Position numbers and translations under genes: made by a program. From NCBI GenBank assembly GCA_030425905.1, contig JAUHZT010000018.1:1-35507 (forward strand): a stretch of DNA of 35,507 nt, read 5' to 3'. Shown one piece after another: positions 16,030 to 24,724 of this stretch (position 1 is its first letter; the number at the start of each line of letters is the position of its first letter). Origin of the DNA: Gammaproteobacteria bacterium. GTDB taxonomy: Bacteria > Pseudomonadota > Gammaproteobacteria > Steroidobacterales > Woeseiaceae. A model generated the notes under the pieces. It searched no databases. It worked only from the letters and a program-made list of their open reading frames with translations, and was not told where the DNA came from.

Positions 16030-18753
16030 CTACCTCAAGCGATTGCCAAAGGCGTCCCAGACTTCAACGCTGCCGTAGTCAAGCGCGCGCACAGACGCCT
16101 CTATCTGCGCCAGATCGCCGACCACCACCCACGCCAGCCGGTCGGGTTTGAACAGGGACTTCGCGCGTGCCACTACGCCGTCGCGCGTCACGGCACTGAG
16201 CCGCTCGGCCCGACCTTCAGCATAGTCATACGGCAGGCCGTAACTGTCTGCATCGATCATGCTCTGCAAAAAGCCGCGATTGGTATCGAATGAACCGGGC
16301 AACGAGCGGATACGATTGGTCTTGACGCGTTCTACCTCGCTGTCGCTGGCAGGACTCGTACTGGCAAACGCTACGAATTCCTTGCGGATTTCCTGCATTG
16401 CGGCCGCCGTCTTATCAGTTTGAACCTTGCCCTGCATCGACAATAGCTGGTCACCACTCGCGTTCGACTGGATAGCCGAGTTATAGCCGTAAGACCAGCC
16501 CTTGTCTTCGCGCAGATTCATGTTCAGCCGGGATTCGAAACCGCCGCCGAAAATGCGATTGAGTACCGACAGCTCAGTGGAGCTTGCCGGGTCGAATGGT
16601 CCGATAGCATGACCGGCCACAATCGTGCTGGACGCCGCGCCCGGCTGATCGACCAGGATAACGCGCGGTTCATTGAGCGATGCACGGCCAACCGCCTTGC
16701 TCGCCGAACGGCTCTGCGCTTTCCACTTGCCGAAGGTTTTGTTGAGCGCCGCACGCGCGGTCGCAAGGTCTATAGCGCCTATCATGTAGACCGTCATATT
16801 GTCCGGTGTCACTTCCTGTTCATGAAATACCTTGAGGCGCTCACGTTCAATCGCCGCGAGACTCTGCGGGTTCCATACTGAATCCATCGGGCTGCCGGCA
16901 CCGTAGATAACACGTTCGAACAAACTGTTCGCAGCACTCGATGGCGCTTTTTCGAGCGTCGAAAGAAGCCCGCTAATCTGCTGCTTGAGCTTTTCAATTT
17001 CATCGTCAGGGAATGTTGGGTTGCGCAGTATTTCTTGCGCCAGCACCAGCGACTCGTCAAGTTTGGAATCGAGAATGCGGTAGCTGAACGAACTGTTCTC
17101 TGTACCGGCACCGAGGCGGCCGCCCATCGCTATGGCATCGCGCTCTGCAGCCAGCTCATCAGCAGCAAACTTTTTCGTACCTTTGTCAGCCAGCATAAAG
17201 ACAAGGTTTGCGAGTGTGCGTGCGTCAGACGGTGCCGCAGTGCTCCCTGAGCCAATGCGAAACGAAACATCGATCAGCGGAATGCTGCCGCGTTCGGCAA
17301 CGACGAGCTTCATCCCGTTGTCGAGTACTGCCGTTTCGATAGCCGGAAACTGAATCTCGGAGTCTGCCGTCACTTCGGGAATGCGGCTGCGATCCACAGC
17401 CGATTCGCCGGACCGATAGTCCGGAAACGGCGCCACCGTAAGCTGGTAGTAACCCCGACTTAACCAGCGCTGTGCTGTCGCCCGGATGTCCTCAGCATTG
17501 GCCTCGTTCAGCCAGGCGAGCTCGGTATTCAAGTGCAACGGATCGCCGGCAAACAGGTAGCCTTCGGCGAGCACATTGCCGACCGCCGACGTACGCTCCA
17601 GCGCACCCAGCATGGCAACGTTTACGGCCAGCTTCGAATTCTCGAGGATCTGCTGATCGGGGCCTTCGGCGAGATAATCCGCGATCACTTCATCGACGAG
17701 CGGCAAAACCTCCTCGGGCTCAACACCCGGCTTCAAATCGATTATCAGCCGGTATTCGCCACTGATCACCCGGCCGTAGGCGTAGCCCACCACACTGGTT
17801 GCCAGTTGCAGGTCATCCACCAGCAACTTGCGCAGAGGCGAGTTCTTGTTGCCAACCAGCGTCTGGTTGGCGAGGTACATTAATGTCGTGTCCCTGTCGT
17901 TCATTCCCGGCAACGCCCAGACCCGGGCGATACGCGTCTGCCCGACATGGTCGTACATGAATTCCTCACGGTTCTCCTCAAGCGTGGGTATCCACTTTTT
18001 GGGATGTATCAGCGGGACGCCCGCAGGTACGGCGCCGAAGTAGTGCTCAACCTTGCTCCTGGCTTCATCAAGGCTGACATCGCCCGCGAGCACGAGCACC
18101 ACGTTGGATGCGCCGTAGTAAGTCCTGAACCATTCCTGCACATCGTCCAGGGACGCCGCGTTAAGGTCCTCCATCGAGCCTATCGTGGCATGCCGATAAG
18201 GGTGGTCCGTCGGGTACAGGCCGGCCCGGATGCGGTCGGCCATTTGCGCATAGGGCCGCGTTTCGCCTTCGCGCTTCTCGTTCTGCACAACGCTGCGCTG
18301 CTCATCCAGCACCTCCTGTGTCACGGCCCCGAGCAGGTGACTCATGCGGTCGCTCTCCATCCACAAGGCCATATCGAGGGCGCCGCTGGGCACGGTCGAG
18401 TAATAGTTGGTGCGGTCCTCCGACGTCGTACCGTTCATCCCCGTCGCACCCGCCTCGATAAACGGTGAGAAATACTCGCCGTCGCGGTTCTCTGTGCCCT
18501 GAAACATCAGGTGCTCGAACAGGTGCGCAAAACCGGTTTTTCCGTCTGGCTCGTCTTTCGAACCCACCCCATACCACATGCCAACGAACACCGTTGGTGT
18601 CGCGTGGTCAGTGTGTACCAGTACTGTTAATCCGTTATCGAGCTGAAACTGGGTGTAAGGAATATCGACCTGGGTTGCGATGTCCTCTGCGGCGGACACA
18701 AGCGGCAACGACAAAAGAATGAGTGGAACAAGAGTGTGACGAAGGAAGTTCAA
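16030..18753 (-). CDS. Secreted two-domain M16 (pitrilysin-type) zinc metallopeptidase
   Basis: 907 residues from a TTG start at 18753; GGAG lies about 8 bases upstream and the resulting N-terminus is a clean signal peptide (MNFLRHTLVPLILLSLPLVSAAED). A longer frame to 18843 would put 30 charged residues before the signal and is rejected. The first M16 unit holds the inverted zinc motif HLFEH (His77, Glu80, His81) and the distal Glu159 in VVQNEKREGE. A second M16 half (about 470-900) lacks the motif, including GGFESRLNMNLREDKGWSYG, the usual substrate-gripping region. Such clamshell proteases degrade peptides and small unfolded proteins, here in the periplasm. With two amidohydrolases downstream, a peptide or modified-peptide scavenging operon is inferred. 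Confidence 0.93.
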   Translation of the reverse strand: MNFLRHTLVPLILLSLPLVSAAEDIATQVDIPYTQFQLDNGLTVLVHTDHATPTVFVGMWYGVGSKDEPDGKTGFAHLFEHLMFQGTENRDGEYFSPFIEAGATGMNGTTSEDRTNYYSTVPSGALDMALWMESDRMSHLLGAVTQEVLDEQRSVVQNEKREGETRPYAQMADRIRAGLYPTDHPYRHATIGSMEDLNAASLDDVQEWFRTYYGASNVVLVLAGDVSLDEARSKVEHYFGAVPAGVPLIHPKKWIPTLEENREEFMYDHVGQTRIARVWALPGMNDRDTTLMYLANQTLVGNKNSPLRKLLVDDLQLATSVVGYAYGRVISGEYRLIIDLKPGVEPEEVLPLVDEVIADYLAEGPDQQILENSKLAVNVAMLGALERTSAVGNVLAEGYLFAGDPLHLNTELAWLNEANAEDIRATAQRWLSRGYYQLTVAPFPDYRSGESAVDRSRIPEVTADSEIQFPAIETAVLDNGMKLVVAERGSIPLIDVSFRIGSGSTAAPSDARTLANLVFMLADKGTKKFAADELAAERDAIAMGGRLGAGTENSSFSYRILDSKLDESLVLAQEILRNPTFPDDEIEKLKQQISGLLSTLEKAPSSAANSLFERVIYGAGSPMDSVWNPQSLAAIERERLKVFHEQEVTPDNMTVYMIGAIDLATARAALNKTFGKWKAQSRSASKAVGRASLNEPRVILVDQPGAASSTIVAGHAIGPFDPASSTELSVLNRIFGGGFESRLNMNLREDKGWSYGYNSAIQSNASGDQLLSMQGKVQTDKTAAAMQEIRKEFVAFASTSPASDSEVERVKTNRIRSLPGSFDTNRGFLQSMIDADSYGLPYDYAEGRAERLSAVTRDGVVARAKSLFKPDRLAWVVVGDLAQIEASVRALDYGSVEVWDAFGNRLR

Positions 18754-18856
18754 GGCGTGCTCCGCAGTGTGGCGTGAAAATATGCGACCATAGGTGCAGG
18801 GGTTGATGCGTTCATCGTATCCCGCGCCGGATCGATTATCCAAGATGAGGCTTTAT

Positions 18857-20272
18857 ATGACCGGTTCCGCCAGCAAAAGTGTCCCGAAACGTCCGACTAA
18901 TTCTCCTGACTACTCGCGTGAGTTTGAATCGTTGCAGTCAACGTTTCGCAGCGGGCGCACGCGCGACCTCGACTGGCGCAGGACACAGCTGCACGCGCTG
19001 GAAAAAATGATGGTCGACAACGAAGCGGAACTGATCAGTGCGCTCGCCGCCGACCTCGGCAAGCCCGCACAGGAGGCATGGACCGCGGAGATATCCTATG
19101 TCGCCTCTGACGCCGCCTATTGCCGCAAGCGCCTCGGCAAATGGACCCGCAATCGTCGCGTTTCGACACCGTTGACTGGCTGGCCGGCGCGTAGCTGGGT
19201 GCAGCCGGAACCGCTCGGCACCGTGCTGATTATCGGTGCCTGGAATTATCCGCTGCAACTGACCCTCGCGGGGCTCGCGGCTGCAATTGCAGCCGGCAAT
19301 TGCGCCGTGATCAAGCCGTCCGAACTGGCCCCCGCCACCTCCGCTGTTATCGCGAAACGGCTGCCGGAGTATCTCGACGCGGCGTGCGTGCGGGTCATTG
19401 AAGGTGCTGTCGAGGAGACCAGCGCATTACTGGAACTGCCATTCGATCACATTCTTTATACCGGCGGTGGCAACGTGGGCCGTATCGTCATGCGTGCGGC
19501 GGCGAAAAACCTGACGCCGGTCACGCTGGAACTGGGCGGCAAAAGCCCGTGCATTATCCTGCCCAATGCAAACCTTGAAACGACCGCGCGGCGACTCGCA
19601 TGGGGCAAATTCATGAACGCGGGCCAAACCTGTATCGCGCCTGATTACGTGCTGACCGATCGGGATACCGAAGCACGCCTCTTGCCGATTCTCGAGAATG
19701 TGCTGCGCGACATGTTCGGCGCAGACCCGGCACAGTCGGATTCCTACGGTCGCATCGTCAATGGGCGGCATTTCGATCGCCTGTCGGCCTTTCTTAATGA
19801 CGGCGAGATCGTCATTGGCGGCGAGTCTGACGCGGCCGAACGCTATATCGCGCCCACGGTGCTCAGCGGCGTAAGCGCGGACAGCGGCGTTATGCAGGAA
19901 GAGATTTTCGGGCCTGTATTGCCTATCCTTAACGTGCCCGATATCGATTCCGCCATCGAGTTTGTATGTGCGCGCGACAAGCCGCTGGCAGCCTATCTGT
20001 TTGGCAATGATGCTGCGCAGGAGCAGCGTTTTCTTGAGCAGGTTAGCGCTGGCAATATCTGCATTAACGATACGATGATGTTCATGGTGGTTGAGGAGTT
20101 GCCCTTTGGCGGCGTCGGGCCGAGTGGCATGGGCGCCTACTCCGGTGAAAGCGGCTTTCGCACCTTCAGTCACATGAAATCCGTAATGAAGCGTGGCTGG
20201 TGGCCCGACATCGCACTACGCTACGCCCCGTACACCGCGAAAAAATGGAACTGGCTACGACGCCTGCGCTAG
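18857..20272 (+). CDS. Aldehyde dehydrogenase, class-3-like (fatty/aromatic aldehyde type)
   Basis: 471 residues. It oxidises an aldehyde to the acid with NAD(P)+. Seen: Asn130 (IIGAWNYPLQL), Lys153 (VIKPSELAPA), GGGNVGRIVM in place of the GSTxxG loop, Glu225 (LELGGKSP) and catalytic Cys259 (NAGQTCIAPDY). The C-terminus has PFGGVGPSGMGAYSGESGFR followed by the tail RYAPYTAKKWNWLRRL. The tail resembles the membrane-associating end of ALDH3/fatty aldehyde dehydrogenases. GAGG 6 bases before ATG 18857 supports this start; GTG 18794 and ATG 18806 lie in frame upstream without a ribosome site. It diverges from the M16 operon and its last 18 bases overlap the end of the convergent MFS gene. The natural substrate is not evident. 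Confidence 0.9.
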   Translation: MTGSASKSVPKRPTNSPDYSREFESLQSTFRSGRTRDLDWRRTQLHALEKMMVDNEAELISALAADLGKPAQEAWTAEISYVASDAAYCRKRLGKWTRNRRVSTPLTGWPARSWVQPEPLGTVLIIGAWNYPLQLTLAGLAAAIAAGNCAVIKPSELAPATSAVIAKRLPEYLDAACVRVIEGAVEETSALLELPFDHILYTGGGNVGRIVMRAAAKNLTPVTLELGGKSPCIILPNANLETTARRLAWGKFMNAGQTCIAPDYVLTDRDTEARLLPILENVLRDMFGADPAQSDSYGRIVNGRHFDRLSAFLNDGEIVIGGESDAAERYIAPTVLSGVSADSGVMQEEIFGPVLPILNVPDIDSAIEFVCARDKPLAAYLFGNDAAQEQRFLEQVSAGNICINDTMMFMVVEELPFGGVGPSGMGAYSGESGFRTFSHMKSVMKRGWWPDIALRYAPYTAKKWNWLRRLR

Positions 20273-21466
20273 TGCGCGTTCCTTTTTCGTAATGCGGTCC
20301 TGGCGCAGAGCCGGTGCAACACCGGCCAGCATGCTGGCCACCAGCACCACAATGCCGACATTGATCAACAAACCGTAGTTTTCGTTGTCGCCAAGCAACA
20401 GGCCCCCAACCAGCGGCCCGCTTGCCAGCCCCATCTTCGATGCAAAGCCACCCAGCGCCGCCATCTGGCCGGTCTTGTCAAAGTCGGCCGCAAGGCCGAG
20501 CAGATACGGGATGATAAATGCCCAGGTAATGCCCATCAGGCAGTTCGCCACCAGGAACAAGGTCGCGTTGGCACTGAAATGCAGCGCCCAGAAGCCACCC
20601 ATAGTGAGCAACAGCGCAATCGCCAGCGGCCGGGTACGGCCAAACTGCGTGTGCAGGACAACTACCAATAACGCGCCAACGATTCCCACCCAGCCCGACA
20701 GCGCCAGCGTCAATGTAATGAAATCGAGTTCCAGGCTCGCTTCGCGCGCAAGGCCGATAATAAAAGCGAACAAACCCATATTGGCGGCCTGGAACAGGAA
20801 AATAGCCAACAGGGTCAGAAGCAAAGGCCGCATTGCGACTCGCACAGCATACTCGCCCGCGGCTCTGACCTCGGGCTTGCGTACAGGATACTCGGCCAGA
20901 AACGGGACCATGCACAGGGTTAACAGGCTGAATGCGATCAGCGAAAGAAACAACGCCTCGGTGCCGAATATGGGTACAAGCCGCGGCAGGAACAAATTGC
21001 CAAGCCCGCCGAGACCGAACTGCACCACCAGCAACACGCCAAACGTACGGTCCGGGTTACTCGCCCGGGCGATAACTGCAAAGCCTACGCCCACCAGCGC
21101 GCCACCGAACATGCCATGCAGGAAGCGCGCAGCTATCATGATGTTCGGGCTGGCAACGAGCATCGATAACAGGTCCATACTGATTAATGCGCACAACAGT
21201 GTGTAAGCCGTCGGTCGCCAGCTAATTCTTCGAATCATGAACACGATGATCAATGCGCCAACGGCGGCGCCATAAACATTCGCCGAGCCGACAAAGCCCG
21301 CATCCTGAACGGAGAAACCAAGACCTTCGATCAAGCCATCGACAATCGCCGGCATGATGTTTGCGTAGAACAGCCCGGCCGTGGCGAGAAATGCCATGAA
21401 AATTCGGGCCGCAGCTCCGTCTGCTGCAACGCGGTGCCGATGTGACGATCCGGATTGAGTGTTCAT
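20255..21466 (-). CDS. Major facilitator superfamily transporter
   Basis: 403 residues with about 12 hydrophobic segments (for example IFMAFLATAGLFYANIMPAI, YGAAVGALIIVFMI, LLLTLLAIFLFQAANMGLFA, FLVANCLMGITWAFIIPYLL). The loop FMIRRISWRP and the repeat symmetry around residue 200 fit an inner-membrane MFS porter. The ATG at 21466 overlaps the stop of the serine hydrolase gene as ATGA, so the GTG two codons earlier is not preferred. As last gene of the operon that encodes a TonB receptor, it may carry the imported compound, or its hydrolysis product, across the inner membrane, or export a product. The direction and substrate are unknown. Its 3' end overlaps the aldehyde dehydrogenase gene by 18 bases tail to tail, with no terminator visible between them. 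Confidence 0.88.
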   Translation of the reverse strand: MNTQSGSSHRHRVAADGAAARIFMAFLATAGLFYANIMPAIVDGLIEGLGFSVQDAGFVGSANVYGAAVGALIIVFMIRRISWRPTAYTLLCALISMDLLSMLVASPNIMIAARFLHGMFGGALVGVGFAVIARASNPDRTFGVLLVVQFGLGGLGNLFLPRLVPIFGTEALFLSLIAFSLLTLCMVPFLAEYPVRKPEVRAAGEYAVRVAMRPLLLTLLAIFLFQAANMGLFAFIIGLAREASLELDFITLTLALSGWVGIVGALLVVVLHTQFGRTRPLAIALLLTMGGFWALHFSANATLFLVANCLMGITWAFIIPYLLGLAADFDKTGQMAALGGFASKMGLASGPLVGGLLLGDNENYGLLINVGIVVLVASMLAGVAPALRQDRITKKERALAQAS

Positions 21467-23160
21467 TGGCACATGTTCCCCAGTTTATTGATCTCTACCG
21501 CCGCTTCACGCCAGCGTTGCGTATATCCATCGGAAAAATAGTAGTAGAGCGTATTGTTCGGAAAGAGCACGACAGAGATACCGCCGTAGCCCGACATAAA
21601 CGGTACCCAGACCGGTTGCGGGCAGCCGATATAGCCGGCGATATCGTGCGCCCAGAAACCGTTGTTGTAACGAAAGCCGGGGGTACCCGTTGGCAATCCC
21701 CGGTCATCAGGATTCTGCTGCAGCGCCGCGCCAAGTAGCTCCCGGTCAATGGCATTCGTGCTGGTGCCCGATGCAACTTGCAGTAGCCACTCACCGATAC
21801 GAGCGATGTCGTCGGGAATAAACGTCAGGCCCCAACCCGTTAAAGCCTGCGCTGTCGTGTCGTAAGTCGTTCGCGACGTCATCGCAACAGCGCTGAGACG
21901 CAAAGGCCGCCAAAGTGGCATTGCGATCAGCTCCGAATAGATATCCACCGCACGCCCGGTATGTCGGGCCAGCAAAGCGCGCATCGCCGTGCCTGCAAGA
22001 TAAGTATCCGAACTGTGGTAGGCAAATACAGTACCCGGCTGCGACCTGACGGGGAAAAAATTGCAGGCAAACCTGATCTTGTCGCGATGCTTGGGCGCAT
22101 ACAGAAAATCGACGTGCTCAGGCAAGGCTTCATCAGCCTCGAGTTTCGTACTTCTGTAATGCCCGGTCGCCATGTCGAGCGCATTCTCAATCGAGACATT
22201 GCCCCAGTCTTTCTCGGAACACTCATCGACGAGGTCACTGATTATCCTGTTGCGTGCTCCAGGAAGCAGCGCCTCAAGCCGCATCAGCGCGAGACCGCCA
22301 AACAGCGACTTGGCTGTCGAGTAGGACGGCAGCAGCATTTCATCGCAGGCCGGGTAGGCACCCGCACGGGTATTGCACTCGCTTCTATAATGTCTTCCGT
22401 CCGTGACAAGGCCGTATACCGTCATGTCATCCGGGCGCATTGCTCCGACAGCACCGAGTTGCGTCGGGTCGAAACCCGGATAGTCACGGCCGAGCGCCGC
22501 CATCGCCTGCACCGGTAAGCGCGCACTGCGGTTTTCGCGGTAGTTCGCCAGGACCTTGTCGGCGTTCTGGTGGTCACGCTCTACAAAATGGGCGTCGAGC
22601 CGACCGGCCATATCAAATTTGAAGTAGGCACAGGTTTCGCTGGCCACCTGGAAAAGCGCTCGCGATGCCCTGCCCGCCGCATCGATCGTCCAGGCAAGCA
22701 TCCCGTTGTGTGTGCAGTTCGCATTACGTTCCAGCAACGCGAACGGCATTGCGTAGTAGCTTACTGAACTATCGTCCGGACCCTGCCAGACATACCCGAC
22801 CTGGAACATGATTTCCCACGCCGCGTGATCGCTTGCAAGAATGCCCTGCTCGATCGGGACAAGCCGCTCGCCAACCTGTATCCAGTCGAAAGCCACACCC
22901 GGGAAAGAAGCGATGGCCGCCCCCCCTGCCTGCACATAGTCAAAGCGGTCTTCATGCACTGCGAACAGTTCCGCCGGTGCTGCTGCAAGTTGCAGACGAC
23001 CAGACCGGGGTATGGCCGGTGAAGTGGTCCCATCGGGAACTGCGAAGACAGACATCGGCAACGGCGCCGTCAACTCCTCTTCGAAGTCCTGCACCAGCAA
23101 GTCCCGCCCCCAGGCGAGCGACACACTGCAAAGCCCTATTAGCAGGATGCTAAAGCGCAA
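21463..23160 (-). CDS. Secreted serine hydrolase of the beta-lactamase/penicillin-binding class C fold, with N-terminal extension
   Basis: 565 residues with a signal peptide (MRFSILLIGLCSVSLAWGRD). Residues about 25-260 form a region I do not recognise, containing several Cys. The beta-lactamase-like domain follows: SxxK at Ser281-Lys284 (PSYSTAKSLFGG), YxS at Tyr381-Ser383 (FAYHSSDTYLAG) where class C enzymes have YSN, and a late glycine motif MSGYGGISVVLF in the place of KTG. Family members act as esterases, D-amino-acid amidases or peptidases; true beta-lactamase activity is not suggested. The TTG start at 23160 overlaps the sulfotransferase gene by 11 bases, with GAGG upstream. Position in the operon suggests that it processes the imported substrate in the periplasm. 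Confidence 0.86.
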   Translation of the reverse strand: MRFSILLIGLCSVSLAWGRDLLVQDFEEELTAPLPMSVFAVPDGTTSPAIPRSGRLQLAAAPAELFAVHEDRFDYVQAGGAAIASFPGVAFDWIQVGERLVPIEQGILASDHAAWEIMFQVGYVWQGPDDSSVSYYAMPFALLERNANCTHNGMLAWTIDAAGRASRALFQVASETCAYFKFDMAGRLDAHFVERDHQNADKVLANYRENRSARLPVQAMAALGRDYPGFDPTQLGAVGAMRPDDMTVYGLVTDGRHYRSECNTRAGAYPACDEMLLPSYSTAKSLFGGLALMRLEALLPGARNRIISDLVDECSEKDWGNVSIENALDMATGHYRSTKLEADEALPEHVDFLYAPKHRDKIRFACNFFPVRSQPGTVFAYHSSDTYLAGTAMRALLARHTGRAVDIYSELIAMPLWRPLRLSAVAMTSRTTYDTTAQALTGWGLTFIPDDIARIGEWLLQVASGTSTNAIDRELLGAALQQNPDDRGLPTGTPGFRYNNGFWAHDIAGYIGCPQPVWVPFMSGYGGISVVLFPNNTLYYYFSDGYTQRWREAAVEINKLGNMCQ

Positions 23161-24721
23161 TGCCCGCGGCCTCGAGTCGCTGAATCAGCGGTTGCAGTTC
23201 TGTCTCGTAATTGCGCCAGCGCGCCAGTGCATCACGATAGATAGGTTTGCGAACCTGTGCTGCACTCGCGGTTGCGACCGGCGCTGCATTGCTGTCGAAC
23301 TCCAGGCATGCCGGCTCCCATTGCAGGCCACAGTGCTCGATGATGCGTTGCGACACGCCGAGCTGGTCGTCAACCAGCTCTTCGTAGGAGACACCCAGCA
23401 GTGTGTCCGGGTAAAGCTGCCGCCAGTGTTCGATCAAGCCATGGTAGGCAATGTAGTAGTCCGCAAGATCATTGAGATCGTAGGAGAACGGATAGCCCAT
23501 CCGAAACAAGGTGCGATACATCGCAAGGCAACTGTCAATCGGGTGCCGCGTCAGGTGAATCATCGGCGCCTTGGGCAAGGCCCGCTGCAGCAAGCCGACA
23601 TACAGGTAGTTTGCTGGTGTCTTGTCGATAAAGAAATCTGCACCAAGCCCGTAACTCGTGACGCTTTCAATATAGGTATCGCCGAGCATTTTCGGGTCGA
23701 TCGCCAGTGATGCTTGCAGGAGCTTGTTCTTGTCGCTGGCTTTGCCCAGCCGGATCAGCGTGAGAGCAAAGTCGTTTATCTCACCCATACTTTCGACGCG
23801 ACTGTGACTGCTAACAATCCGATCAACAAGGGTCGTACCACTGCGCGGCAGCCCCATAATAAAAATCGGCCCGGACCGCTGTGATCCTGGCTGCGGGCCC
23901 TGTGGCTCTGCAAAAAGTTCAGCGATGCGCTTGAGAATGGCCACGTCATTGCCGACGTCATATGCCATGCGCTGTCGGCGACTGTTCGCGCCGCGTCGCA
24001 GGAACTCAAAACTGCGCGCGAACTCGCCCAGGTCTTCATACTCTTTGGCCAGCGCATAGCAAAGTGGCACCTCACCCGCGGCTCCAGGGCGCAGATTCTC
24101 CAGGCGGTCGATCAGCTCATCGATATGGTTTTCGGTGCTCGTCTGCCTGGCGAGATTGCTACGATTCTGCCAGGCGTCGTAATCGTCCGGATTGAGTTCA
24201 ATGACCCGGGTGAACGTCGCCTCGGCCGCACTGAGCTCACCAATTGCCACCTGCGACGACGCCAGGTTGTACAGAAACCTTGGGCTGTCCGGCTCCTTTT
24301 CAGCCGCCCGCAAGTAACAGCGATGTGCCTGCTCGTGCTTACCCATGTGCGCGTAGTATTCAGCGATATGCTGCAGCAGCAAAGGGTCGTTGGCAGCCGC
24401 CGACTCGAGTTGCTCGAGTTGTTGCAGGGCCACATGGTGCTGCCCGCAAAAAATACTTGCCTCGGCAAACTGCAGTTGTGCACCCCGATGTGCCGGGTCT
24501 GTTGCCAGCGCTTTTCTGGCCAGTGCAAGCATATCGTCGAAACGGCCCTGCTGTTGCCTGGCCCTGCCAAGCAACAGTAATGGTTCTGCCGATTCAGGCC
24601 GCAGCCCGGCTAGCGCCTGTGCCGCAGTAACGGCCTCGTCTGCACGCCGCTGCCCGAGCAACGATCGAATGTCTCGTAGGCTGTTTTGAAACGCGTTGCC
24701 GGGCTGCGGGGCATTCGTCAC
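23150..24721 (-). CDS. TPR-repeat sulfotransferase
   Basis: 523 residues. Residues about 10-275 hold tandem TPR-type helical repeats (for example ADEAVTAAQALAGLRPESAE, SPRFLYNLASSQVAIGELSA, FTRVIELNPDDYDAWQNRSN). A sulfotransferase domain follows, with the 5'-phosphosulfate loop FIMGLPRSGTTLVDRI (290-300) and the 3'-phosphate motif HLTRHPIDSCLAMYRT (Arg392, Ser397). DKTPANYLY and SYEELVDDQ are further family motifs. It would transfer sulfate from PAPS to a hydroxyl or amine, or to a protein tyrosine as in TPR-like tyrosyl sulfotransferases. There is no signal peptide, so it should act in the cytoplasm. The GTG start at 24721 comes 3 bases after the receptor stop. The acceptor is unknown. Such proteins are often annotated near TonB receptors, but their role there is unresolved. 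Confidence 0.9.
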   Translation of the reverse strand: MTNAPQPGNAFQNSLRDIRSLLGQRRADEAVTAAQALAGLRPESAEPLLLLGRARQQQGRFDDMLALARKALATDPAHRGAQLQFAEASIFCGQHHVALQQLEQLESAAANDPLLLQHIAEYYAHMGKHEQAHRCYLRAAEKEPDSPRFLYNLASSQVAIGELSAAEATFTRVIELNPDDYDAWQNRSNLARQTSTENHIDELIDRLENLRPGAAGEVPLCYALAKEYEDLGEFARSFEFLRRGANSRRQRMAYDVGNDVAILKRIAELFAEPQGPQPGSQRSGPIFIMGLPRSGTTLVDRIVSSHSRVESMGEINDFALTLIRLGKASDKNKLLQASLAIDPKMLGDTYIESVTSYGLGADFFIDKTPANYLYVGLLQRALPKAPMIHLTRHPIDSCLAMYRTLFRMGYPFSYDLNDLADYYIAYHGLIEHWRQLYPDTLLGVSYEELVDDQLGVSQRIIEHCGLQWEPACLEFDSNAAPVATASAAQVRKPIYRDALARWRNYETELQPLIQRLEAAGIAL

Positions 24722-24724
24722 TGT

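Noticed and set aside
20385..21206. Long + strand open frame opposite the MFS gene
   Set aside because: Ser/Arg/Pro-rich antisense translation; the - strand shows membrane segments of a transporter.
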